From Atrichornis clamosus (Eukaryota > Chordata > Aves > Passeriformes > Menuridae), in contig WBMZ01015464.1 in assembly GCA_013400975.1 (NCBI GenBank), forward strand, positions 122,328 through 186,327: a stretch of 64,000 nt of DNA. Reading direction: 5' to 3'. Position 1 is the first letter of the stretch, and each line of letters opens with the position of its first letter. The notes under the pieces were generated by a model, which ran no database searches, had not been told where the DNA came from, and saw only the letters and a list, made by a program, of their open reading frames with translations. Below, piece after piece: positions 23,148-35,749 of the stretch. The translations under genes and the position numbers were made by a program.

Positions 23148-26100
23148 CTGTTGAGAAGAAAAGAACAAAGTGCATTAATCCAGTACCTGATATCCCCGGG
23201 ATCACTGAAAGAATCCTGATTGAAGCAATGTTCTGTCAGCTCGTCTCCCACTGACAGGCACTTCTGTAAGCTACTTGAAGGTAGTCTAATGTTATAATAC
23301 CTACCTGCCTACCAGTAATGTGTTAACAGAGAGAGTTAGCAAAATGCTCCTGTGTATATTGTTGCAATAAGGAAAAAAGTCCTACTCAAAGGATATTTTT
23401 AAATATGCTTTTTTCTTTTTTTTTAGCAGTTTCGAGTGAAGAGACTCACTTGAAGAGACAACCATGCCCATATTCTAGAGATAAAACAATAGGAGCATTA
23501 GTTCTAAACTACCTAAATCTGGTATAATCTTGAAAAACAAAGTGGAAAAAATCTTAAAAGGACATTAAGAAACTCCTAAGTTACTTCTCACTAATTTTAA
23601 AATAAAAAAGCACTTATGCTGTGTTTTCAACACAACTGTTCTCAGTCTGTACATCATGGCACTCTGCACTGTGATCCACAAACCCTTTTTTCCCCTCAGG
23701 ATTCAGCAGCAGCAGAAGGTGGCTCACAACTAAGTGTACAAGTAAGTGTATCTACATGCTTTGAAGTGTAGTAGTATGAGCAGCCATGATGATACCTACA
23801 GCAGTTTAGGAATCACTTTGCCTTTTGCATTATTCACAAGAATTACTGAGCACAAATGAATACAGAGGTCTGAATCCCATGTTGCTTGGTTCTTGCATAA
23901 TAGTATGCAAAAAACTCACACTTCACAAGTAAAAGGAAGCCTGGCTCAGACTGCTACAGACCCCTTCTCCCTTGCCCAAACATCCATACTTCGCACACAT
24001 CTGACTTATCCTTGAAGAGCACTGCCTACTACTAGAAACACTCAGTTTTCCATCAAACATTCCAGTTCCAAAAAGGCAGCTGCTAAATCCTGTATTGATG
24101 TAAGAAATTCCAACTGAATAAGCCCTCTCACCTTTGGAGACAAAAGGCTTGGACCAAATAAACTGCCTTCCCTAGAACACTTCAGAAATTTCCTTTCTGT
24201 TTCTTGTCTTATTCATAAACTTTAAACCAAGCCCATGAGAGGGCAAGGACCACTCCAGTCATGATGCAGCATGCACTTACGCTGTCTTTTGTCAGCATCC
24301 ATGAGGTTTGATGCTGATCAGCTGAGCAGAGACCAGGGGAAAGCAAGGGGCTACATGTTTGCTTTCACAGCAGTCTCAGAATTCCTTAGCTAGAAGAAAA
24401 AAAGAGCTGGAGTCAAACTCATCCTTGACATCTGATCATTGTGTTGATCATCACCACTGATCATCGTGTTGACACTGAACTATCACTTCTGTTTGCTACT
24501 TGAAATCTCCAATTGATGAAAGTTCTCTAGATGAGGCAGTCTAAGTACTAAATCTAACTTACCTTCACAGAATAGCAATATTTTTTTCTCCTCTGCTGCA
24601 GTGGAATTTCATGAGCTACTGACTAGGCAGATTACCAAATTCTGGAGGATAAACAAAGCTGTGTGCTGGATTTACTGAAGGAAGAAGCAGAGAGCCAATA
24701 TGTGCCTCCTCTAACAACTTCACAGTCAGCTCTGTTTGCACTCAAAGGACTATCTCCGAGCTGTTGAAATGTGCTTCTCACCCACCACTGTGTTATCAGT
24801 ATCTGGTGCCACTATTAATAATCACTTGCCACAAGCCTCTTAAAGGTACAAACTCCTGGTGATCAAGGACTTACAGCTAACAAAGGAGTGTTTGACAGAG
24901 GAAGCCAAAGGAAGACGGCTGCCTTGCAGATGTTCCTGTAATTGTTAATCAGGCGAGATGCAGCTCACACACTCCTTGCTATTTATATGCCTCTTCCTCC
25001 TCTGCTCAACTAGCATGCTAAGAAATGGCACTGCTGGGTCCCAGAGGCAGTGCTGCATTTATTGGATGGTCACATGCAGGACCTTTATCACAGGATGATG
25101 CCATTGCTCTTGCTGCACCAGCTGGTCCCCGCAACATCACTGCACACCAGGCACACCAGCGAGCCCAGTCAGCTGGGAATCTCACCCACCTAATGCATGC
25201 TCCCCTCCTGGCTGGAGGCCATTTGCAATAATTTATCTAAGTGCAATGTAAAAAGTATTGATAAAGAAGGACAAGCTAACACACTATGGACCAAGATAGA
25301 GCTATACATACAATCACTTGGGAATGAGACTCAAACCCTTCTTTGAAATCGTCTCAGTGCAGGAAGGGGTGGGATGGCCTAAATTCTCCATTCATCAATG
25401 GAGAGGGGCAGGTTCCTCTGCAATACAATAAAACTGGACACTGCAAGTACCCTTGCAGGGTAACAATCAAGACTTTTGGTAGCAAATATCACCAGGGCAA
25501 CCCTAAAGAGCTACTCACTAACTCTCTAAATTTAAAAGACAAAGTAGCATCATCACTGCAGACAGGTTTTACCTTTTAAACTTAGCAAACTGCCCGATAA
25601 CTGTGATGTCCATTAATAGAGGCCAGAGAAATAACTGCATTAATTTCAGTCACCACTTTTGCTGAAGATGTTTCCATCTCCAAGAGCTTCTTTTGCTGAG
25701 CCCTGATCAGTGGAGGGGGTGCCTTGGAGAGCTTCTCCTGCTCATGCACTCCTCATTTCTAGGTGCCATGGCTTAAAGAACAGACATCAAGTGAATGGAC
25801 TGTCAGCGGCAGCCATACTACTTTTGTCTACTTTGGAATCAGAACTTTTGATTATGAAACCATGAAAGGACCCATCCCTGGCTCAAAACAAGGTGTCTGC
25901 CTCATTCAGCCTTTAAAGCTATCCTCTACAGCACACTTTGCCCCCATCCATCTCTTCTCTTACACTGGGTTACACTTCCTCCCAAGACAGCGGACAGGAG
26001 GGATGCCCCTACCCAAGCATTTGTACCAGTCCCTCTACCTGTAGGCATTACATTTCCCTTTCAGAGGCATGCTAACACGAAGCCACAAGAAATGAACCAG

Positions 26101-29100
26101 ACTGATGTGCAGGAAAGTTGTTGGAAGAAAATTTAGCAAGAAAGAGGGAAAGCTCTGTTGATCCATCACTCACATGTCACTGTTCTGTTTTGCATTCCAA
26201 CCCCCTCCTGCAGCATTCAAGCTTTCAGGGCTTCAGTCATCTCTCATGTTTGCAAAGGGTTTTGTGGATAGCAGCAGCAAGGCCAGGCTTTATCAGCAAC
26301 AACGAGCTGATTAAAGAAATGCACTTTAAAAACACTCTGTAATTAAGAGTTAGCCTGCTCCATCCAACACCATCCCCAAGGAAAATTTCCAGCTTAAATG
26401 AGGGTTTCGGCCATTTCTTGGAAAGGTATCAGTGCTCTGCTTTCCTTCAAAAAGACAGCAGATAAACTTTTGATCTCTGCCAATTCTATGGAACTAGGCA
26501 AGGCTGCAGTCTCTGTGGAATGCTGTACTGGATCCCTGACCTTCAACACTCACTGCTGCCGTCAAGGTTTCAGTCTCAAGCTGAGGGGGAAGCTTCCCCT
26601 CCTCTCCCAGTATTTTCCTTTTGAGAAACTGACTTTCTGGTTCAAGAGATGGCTTTGCAATCAAAAGACAGGGCTATTTTAGACAAAGATGACTCTTATC
26701 TGAACAATGGTATTTTCCCTTTAAACTTCACCCTAAAGATCCTGAATTCAGCACAACTGAAGTTGCCATTGAAGTGATCTTAATCCACTGGTTATATCTT
26801 CCTCAGTCAGTTATCATGAATGTCTAAGAGCCCACATTTTCAGCCTGGTGCATGAACCTCATCCTTGTTGAGCTGGCTGTACCCAGCCACTCCTATTTTA
26901 AAGTCTCCAGTTCATTATGAAAGAATAAAAAAAAACTGGAAAGAAAACAAAATTTTTTACAGAAAGCTAGCATTCTGCCACATTATTGGGCATACTGCTG
27001 AGATTATACCTTCTCATTTCTCTGAAGGTTTCTAGCTTGAAAAAACAGACTTCTTTTCTTTTGGAAAGCATGAAATAAAGAAAGAAAAAGCACTTGCCTT
27101 TTTTTTAAAATTCAGAGGTGACAAAAAACATACAACATGCATTAAACAGTGAAAAGAACTGCTTTAAAACAGCTAATCCGTGTTGTGTAAATCTCAATTT
27201 AACCTCCAAGCCTGAGGTCCCCAGCCTCTCTCTACATACTGCTGCACCACAGATCTAGAACCTCTTCCTGTTGGTAAGCAATGCTCTCCAGAACAGGGGA
27301 AGAGCTCTGACATCTGCATAAAGAGCTCTAAGAGTACCAGTAAGAGCTTTTAACTGCATTGTGGAAGTACTGGAAAAAACCCAAATCCCTCGTATCAAAA
27401 CAACCAATACAGAAAAATGAGGGTCAACATTCACTTAGGCAAAGCAGACTTCCCTGTTTCTTTGTAACGAAAAAGCTAAGCCATCTTAAAGCAAACGGGC
27501 AGGTAGAAATCTATGAGTCCAGATAAAACAAAGATACATTTGTAGTTCACATGTCCTGCTGTGGTTACTCTTAAATTAGGCATAGACCATAATACAAAAG
27601 TATTGTAACTATGTTTTCTGATTTGTGAAAGTCAAACTTTTCCACTAGAGTATCTCCAGGAAGAGGATCTGCTCTCCAGGGTTAGAAAAAGAAGCAACCC
27701 AAAAGACAAGACCCAAAAATCAGCATCAAAGTGGGGAGTTCCCTCTACTGGTTCTCCCTTGAAATTTCACGGCTTGTTGATCTCTGTTATTCCATGTTCA
27801 CTCTCAAAACGATCACTGCAGGAAAACTAGCAAGATAGTTTCCTCAGTGAAAGAACATGTTTTAAAGGAGCTCTTGAAAATAACAAATTAGTAATTTTAA
27901 GCAAGCCAGCTACGTCCCACCATTACAGTGCCTCCTCTTAAGGGTAATTGCATGAAAACACATTGGAGTTCTAGAGTGCTGAATAAACCCTAAAGCTCAC
28001 TTAGGACAGAGGATAAGTTACCATCTATTTGTTGCATGTTGAGGCACATGCTCCCAAAACCCCAATATTTTACTTGGTAAAGATCCCAGCATTTCTTTAA
28101 TGAGCAGACATTAATTACTTGTTAAGATAGTCCAGGATCCTACTGCTAAGATACACATTAAAAAATAAACCCAAAGAGTATAAGCTTATAAATAGACTAC
28201 TCTATATCCATTCAACAGGCCAGACTTCAAGAAAGACATTTGATGCCTAAAGCCTTTCCACAGATTCTACCTATAGGAAAAGGACAAAACTACTTCATGT
28301 GGGCTCCACTGAAGCAGAAAGGACATCCTAAACCAACTATACACTCGTTCCTTAATCTGCAACAGCAAAATTAAACTGATGTTTGGCCACTGAAGTTTTG
28401 ACAGGTGCTAGGAGTATTTATGAAGGGACAAATATAGTCATAACTATTATTCTGTTTTATCATTTTACTCATGGAACATTATGTATTTATAAATTACACA
28501 GAGTCCAAGGAGAGTCTTCTGTCTCAGTCCTAGGTCACTGAACTGCATGATTCAGTTTGCCCTGCCATTCTTGGGAACGAGCTCTGCTGTTCAGAAAGTT
28601 CCTTCCTCCAGTTCAGTCTTTGACTCTAGCTATTCAGCTTAGGTCCTGGTGATACTTTTCCTTCAGCTCATGAACTCTTTCCCATCTTATTTTAGAGTGC
28701 TGTTATCATTTGAAATATGAACCACAGTACAATGAACTTCAGATTTAAAATATAATTATTAAATTTAAGCCTTTTGATCATTTAGGAACTTCTGCCCTAA
28801 AACTGCACACACATTCACACCTCACATTCCATGACACCCTTAGAAACAGAAGAAAAACAGGCAAGGAAGAGTATCTACCTTGTCGATGTGCTTGCCTTCT
28901 CCACTGTGGACATGAGCCTTGCAAACGCATCGGTCACTCTGCTGCTTGCGTTGGAAGTTTCCAGTTTTGAGGTTGTCAATTCATACAACTCAGGATCCAC
29001 ACCTTATAGTATAAAATAATAATCAGTGATGGTTGGAGGCAAGTAGAGTCATAATTAGTCACAGACCAACTTGCTAGAGACTGTTTTCTGTAAACATCTG

Positions 29101-32100
29101 AATCATTTATAATTTCAGGATACATGAAAAGAACATGACAGAACATGTTTGCGTTTCTGAAGCATTATCCTCTCTCCCCATCTTTTTTCAGCAGCTTTTT
29201 AAGTTGTACTACAAAACACACACACCTTGGATCAAGCCTGACATACAAGGTCTCAGTCTATGAGTAAACAAAACCAATTTGATTTAGTTTTTAGAGTGAA
29301 ACCTCTATAAAAGTGTCAGCTGTGTCAAAATGGATTGTTTCAATTCCTTCAACTCAACTGACTCTATTAAAAGAACACTTCATGTTAGCACGGACCAACT
29401 CTTCACCTGGAAATTACAAACAACACTGGCATGCATTAGGATGCATTTAGTATCTGGCTTCTCACTAGGGGTTGTGTTGAAATTTTAAGTGAGGAAAAGC
29501 AGCTTTTATGAAACATAGAAGCGGAATGGCATTTTTTAAAAGTTACATGCTAATATGTATAGCACTACCAAAACTTTTAGTCTGTGTTCCCTTTGCATCT
29601 TTCAAGTATTTCTAAAGCATTAATTATCTGGATGTTTCAGTCTTGAATTTCCCGTTTCAGGTATCAAGTCAGATGCTGAATTTTGTCATCACATATGTTG
29701 CGAATGGGTTTCAAATTTTACCAGCAGAGGTCATTCTGAAAACACTGCAAACAATGGAAACCTGCATCCAAAAAATACATATGTATGAGTTAAATGCCAC
29801 TGTTTAGTATCAAGCATCACATCTCAGTAGGCAGTAGCTCTAGAATTTTTACTTATTATGTACTATGTCTTAAAAAAAAAACCTCTAGGAATTAGAATTA
29901 TCAACATAAATCAAGAGGAAAGACTATTACAATAAATTTTGTTGCTCAGAAGCATTTTAAGTTGGTGCTATTCCCCCAGTTACAGTTTCAGATATTTTAT
30001 GCTTCATGGGTTTCATGAAGTGTGCGTAAGTGCCATTCACAAAGCATTTTCAAAAACAGCACAGAGTTTTTGCACATAAGCATTGTGTTTTATAGACACC
30101 TGTGTGTTAAAGTGTCACACCTCTGCCAGTTGGTGTGGACAACACAAAAGCATTTCAACCTACTGCAGAACAAACACTGCAAACGCTGGGATCTGATGGT
30201 CCAAGCAGCTCCCTAATATAAAACCAGCATTTATTAATGTGTGCTGATGATGGTATCCAGCTTACTTCCCAGGATCAAGATGCTTTTAGAAATATTCCTG
30301 AAACATTAAAAATTACTAAATAAAACAAATGCCTGTGCCTCTTGTCCTGCCTTTACCACCAGCAACTGCAGCACTATGTAGCAATAGCTGATGTTAATCA
30401 TCCTCAAACCTGCTTTGCATGACCCCTCCCCAAGCACTGCCTCGACCATTTATCCTTTTGGCACAAGTTAATTCCTCTTTTATTGTGAGGAAAATAAGCT
30501 GACCAAAATGTAAAATTAAGAAAATAATCTGGTTAAGCTGCAGGAGGTGGGGAGAAGATTTGTTCCATACAATATGAGTTGATAAATTGATCAGCTGTGC
30601 TTTCAACATATATTTTTTTAAGTCTGGATTTTCACAGTTGATTCGATCCAGTTCCATGCAAAATATCAAAACACATACTGTCCTGAGACCAGCATACCAA
30701 GACTTTTAGTAATGTCAGATGTTTACAGAACTTAGAAATAGGAAAAAGCCCAAATATTCCATAAAATATCCACTTTCAACCAGGGAGAGGAAGCCTTGAA
30801 GAAATACACTTTGACTTGCAGAAGCCTGCGAAATCCCATTAAGGTACAAATTGGAAAGCTAATTGAAAGAAGGAGCCCTTTGACATGCAACTCTGCAACA
30901 AATGTTAAATGCAACCTTGTAAATTACATCATTTAGAGATTCCCATTTACAGTCCTGTACTGAGATGTCACTGCTCAGTTTACTGTTCTTTAGGCACCTC
31001 TTGCTCAGCTACATTTATGTTAAACTATTAACATGAAAAATAAAACAATACACTAAACCTGTGGGAACATTCCAGAAATGAGTAACTCCCTGTTCATGAT
31101 GTGAAATGTAAATTTTAATAAAAAGTTATTTTGGCTACTGATGAAATCAGACTGACAAGAATCTAGTGTTGATCTACAGCAAGTAAGTCTCCAAAGAAAG
31201 AATAAACTTCTACTACTGATAAAAGTTTCTTTTGTAAGCCAAAAAAAATCTAGAAATTTTTCTTTCAATTTTTTAAATTTTTTCAAGAGTTGCATATTCT
31301 CCATTTTATTCATATGGTGATGAGAGAATATTTAAGGAAAGCACTGCAAAACCTTAATGAGATATTGAAGGAAAGTTAGCCAACCAAACCCCACACAAAG
31401 CTCCTGAACACGCACACAAACACACGAGCTGCAAGCCATGAAACAAATGACTTTCCCAGAAACAAGTCAGGAAGAAAAAAAAACCAAACCAAAATAAAGG
31501 AAAAAAAAAAAAGCAAAAAAAAGCACTACAGGGCATACCAGGGAAGGGTGATAATATCTGTAACTTGATGAAACAACAACATAAAAAATAAAATGCAATT
31601 AAAAGGCTAACAGAGTATTCCTCCAGAAATCCCTGCCAGTGTGCACAAGCAATAATACATGTACCCAGCTACACGAGCAACAATACATCTACTGGGCACT
31701 GGTGACTTGTGTCAGTGGACTTGCACACACTTAAAGAATCTGTAAGACTCAAGCACCTTGACTTTGCTAGCTATCACTTCCATGACCATCCTCTTTCATC
31801 TGATAATGACATTTCTCAAGGGTGGGATAAAAAGACTTTTAGATTGCCATGCCATAAAATTGCTTTCAGTGATCAGATTTCAAAACTAAGAAAGCGTGTT
31901 TCTAAAATAAATTTTAAAAAATTACAATCACTTATTTTGAATGTGGGAGGACCCCCAACATTTTAAGAACCAATTCTTAAAATTACAATCACTACGAGGA
32001 AAAATACCTTTCCTATGAAGAAATTGATTATCATGGCTTCAGGCATTGTATTGAAAGAGTACTTGCATTAACTTAACTATGTACTGGAATAAATCCCCAA

Positions 32101-35100
32101 AATGTTCCCTGAAATTCCTGCAGAAATTTATTCAAAGTGTAGGTTTTCACAAGCTCGTGCAAAATACTCAGAGCACATAAAAACCAAGTGATAAATGTAT
32201 TCAATTATTTTCACGAATTATTCAATGAGAGAGTGGTGTTTTCATCTCCTTTTTAAGGGAGTAAATTGCAGATAAAGTGCTTTGGCTTTAAAATTAACAT
32301 TCATGAACTTCTAATATCCCACAGACATGCAACTATCCTTCTTTTCTATTATAAAGGCTGTTAAAACACTTTTTTCACTTTATTATTATTAGTAGTTCAT
32401 GACCTCCTGGGCTGTGATGTATCAAGTTCCATAAATTTATATTCACACATGGCTTCCAAACAACATCATAATCCTGCAATTTGGAGGTACTCATTCAGAG
32501 GAGAGAGCAAGCCTCATACTTTAGGAATTGTCACATCTACACCATTTTTCAAATTTCCCTAAGTGCCTAGAAGAGTAAACTTCTGTAATTTCTCATTAGA
32601 AACAAGTGTTTTAACATCTTATTTGCAAGAGCATAAAAGCCATTCATTCCTTCAGCAGGTGACAAATACAGAGCTGACAGTACCTTTTAAATACTTCGCA
32701 CTCGATACAAAACATCAGAAAACAGAACACAGATTAAAGGAAAAACGCAGTAGAAAGACATTTTAGAGAAACGCAATGTAAAATTTCTCCTTGTTTGTAG
32801 GAAAGTCAAGTGATGTGCTCATGCTTTTAGTAAGTCGTTATATTCTTACAGTTGTGGTTTGAACACTCTGCTGACCTGGGATTGTGGTGGTGCTGCTAGA
32901 GCTACTGTCATCCACGGGCCCAAAGAAATCAAGGTTCAGAAGAGTGGAACCTCCACTAGCTTGAAATTCAGTGACCGTGTTGGTAGGCAGCCATATAGAA
33001 GGTAAGCCAAGGGAGGGGTTTATGTGTAAAAAGGGGTAAGACACACACTTGAACATGCAAGTTATAATTAGTACTCAGTACGCAATTTAAAAATTGACAT
33101 GAAAACAATGCTTACAGTATTAGTTTGTACCTTCTAAAATGTTAACAACTTAATTCAGTGCACATTTCCTCATGTACAATGCAGCAAGGAAATCAACACT
33201 AGTAAATTTAAAATAGAAGTATTTATTTCAATCTAAAAATGAAAGAGAACCAGCACGACCCAGAGAGAAAGATGTGACCACTTAAAGGGAAACAATATAT
33301 AGGTCAATTGATAGTTAAAATATAGTGGGCTTTTTCTTCCCTCACTGAAATTGAAAGCCATTCTTTCATCAGGAAGACTCAGCAGATCCTCAAATAGCAA
33401 AGAACAAAAAAAAAAAAAAATTTTAAATTTTATTTAGCAGCGTTAAACTATTAATTATAAGTATCTTAAAGCAGTGTGACCACTGGGTAACAAATGCCAC
33501 TCTTATGTCCAGTAACTCACTGGTAAATTATACTGTTCCCCTTTAGTACTAAAACAGAAATCAAACCAAGATACATTTTAAAGTTGTTTGTTAAAAAGAA
33601 AGCATGATGATTGACTGAAGTAATAAGACACCAGACAACAGCAAAAGGGTCCATCCAGGCTTTCCTTCAGCACCATGATATTGCTATCCAAACTCTAACA
33701 TTCTACACCTTCTGAAACACCACAGCGTGGCAACACCAGTGCAGTAAGGGATGCAGTTTATCTGAGCCTGCCTTTGAACTCACGCGTCATGAATTAGTTG
33801 CTGTCAGCAGGCTCCTTGTAAAGGTATCAGTTTCTTTACAGGTTTCTAGTTTGTCAATCAAACAAGTTTGTAAAACTTTATTTCCTTGCATGCACTTACA
33901 TTTCTGACACTGGAGGCAGTGGCACAACTCACTTTGCTATTAAAATAGACATAGATGAAGGGTCTTTCAGGTGGTAACTATATACATTTACAGATACAAA
34001 TAAGTTCGTAGCTACCTCTTTAATGCATTAGCTATAATTAGTTCTTCAGTGTAAGCAAAAGTGATAATGAATGAAGTCACATTTTTAAAATATAAAATTA
34101 TCTTTAAATCTGAAAACTTTCAGCTCAAGAAGTGTATATTTTGCAAACAGTTTGTGGTTAAAATATTGTGCTTTGAAGTAGCCACTATACATATATTTAT
34201 CATTCAAAGGATGTCTAAAGAGATAGCTGACTGGTGAAAAATACTTTTAAGAAGTAAAACTCATCAATCCAAAATGCTCATTTGTTCAGAGTTTCATTAT
34301 AATCAGCAGTTATACATAATGAAGTGTTAATATTGCCACTGTGTCACTAGCATATGACAGGAATCTAAAATAATACTTAACTTAGTATTTTTCAGACTAT
34401 GTAATACTTCACTTAGGGGCACTGTTAACCAGAAAGAAAGCCTGAATTTCCAAAGTTAGGAATAAGAAATAAGTATTATATATATGTGTGTGTGTATATA
34501 TTAAAAAAATAATCAGCAGATAGATGTTTGTCTGAACTTTGTAGCTTTCTTATCTCTAGCTCTGGTGCTAGAGGCTCTACGGAGAGACGTACCATCTAAA
34601 GGGTTAGTAAGGCCACTGCTACTCCAGTCAAACTGGACAGGTGGTAGAGATTCCTAGAGTTGAAAAGTCAGAAATCAGATTTTATAGTCAGTTCAGGTTA
34701 CAACAATGCAAAGCAGTTCAAACAACAGATACTTTAGCATCTAAACACTAAAAAAGACAACTAAATGATCAAGCCCCAACTTTTGGGAGGTGAGTATTTC
34801 CATAATATGCACTAAAGATTCAAAGTAGATTTGTTCTACCACAGGAAGTCCATTAAATTCTGAACAGTTGTACAGATTAGGTAGCTTCTAACTCAAACAG
34901 GATTTGCAAATTAACGAAAACATATGAATTGAATAACAAACCTTAAGGCATAGTTGAAAATTAAACTACTACTACTTTCATGGAAGAAGAGGCACTTAGC
35001 ATAAAAAGTTATGTATACACAATTACAGGGCACATTTAGAATAATGAAAGCTGTCTGTACATCCATGCTTTGTTCTGATTATGCAAATTATTTACCATTG

Positions 35101-35715
35101 AACAGCCCATGGTTCTTTCGGTGTGTTTTGCTTTTAAGAAACATAATCCCAACATGTGAGTGACAAACTACCAACAACCCTCACCACTCCACCCCCTTCA
35201 AAAACAAAAGCCCTGTGACTTACTACCCTGCCACAATTAACTCATCCTGATCTATATACAACCACTGGTAGCAATGCTTGAACAAGTGGAGCATGGAAAT
35301 TTTGATTCCTTCTGGGAGCCCATCCTTGCTTTTTCATTTCCTCTCGTTAAGTCTTTTGGACACAAGCAAGCAGCAGGGACCATGCTCTACAGGGAAGGTG
35401 TGTTCAGGTGCAGTGTAACTTGCAATTGCTGACCTCCTGTATTGTCAGAACACAAACTGACGGGACACTATAAGAAATGTCTGAAAGAAGGGGAACCTTT
35501 CTACTTCTGTGCATTACACTCTGCTCTCTCCCCAGTGAAGTCAAGTGTCATGAAACACTAGGAAAGGATGTGCCCTCAACTTCTAACAAAACAATCACAG
35601 TATGGAACAAAAGCAGTGGAAATTTTCTGCAATATTTTTCAAAATGCATCAGTACTTGCTAAGCTTCTAGTGGCTGAGCCAAACCTTCTTTTGGCTTTTG
35701 TAGAAAATCAGACAA

Positions 35716-35749
<34 letters not shown>

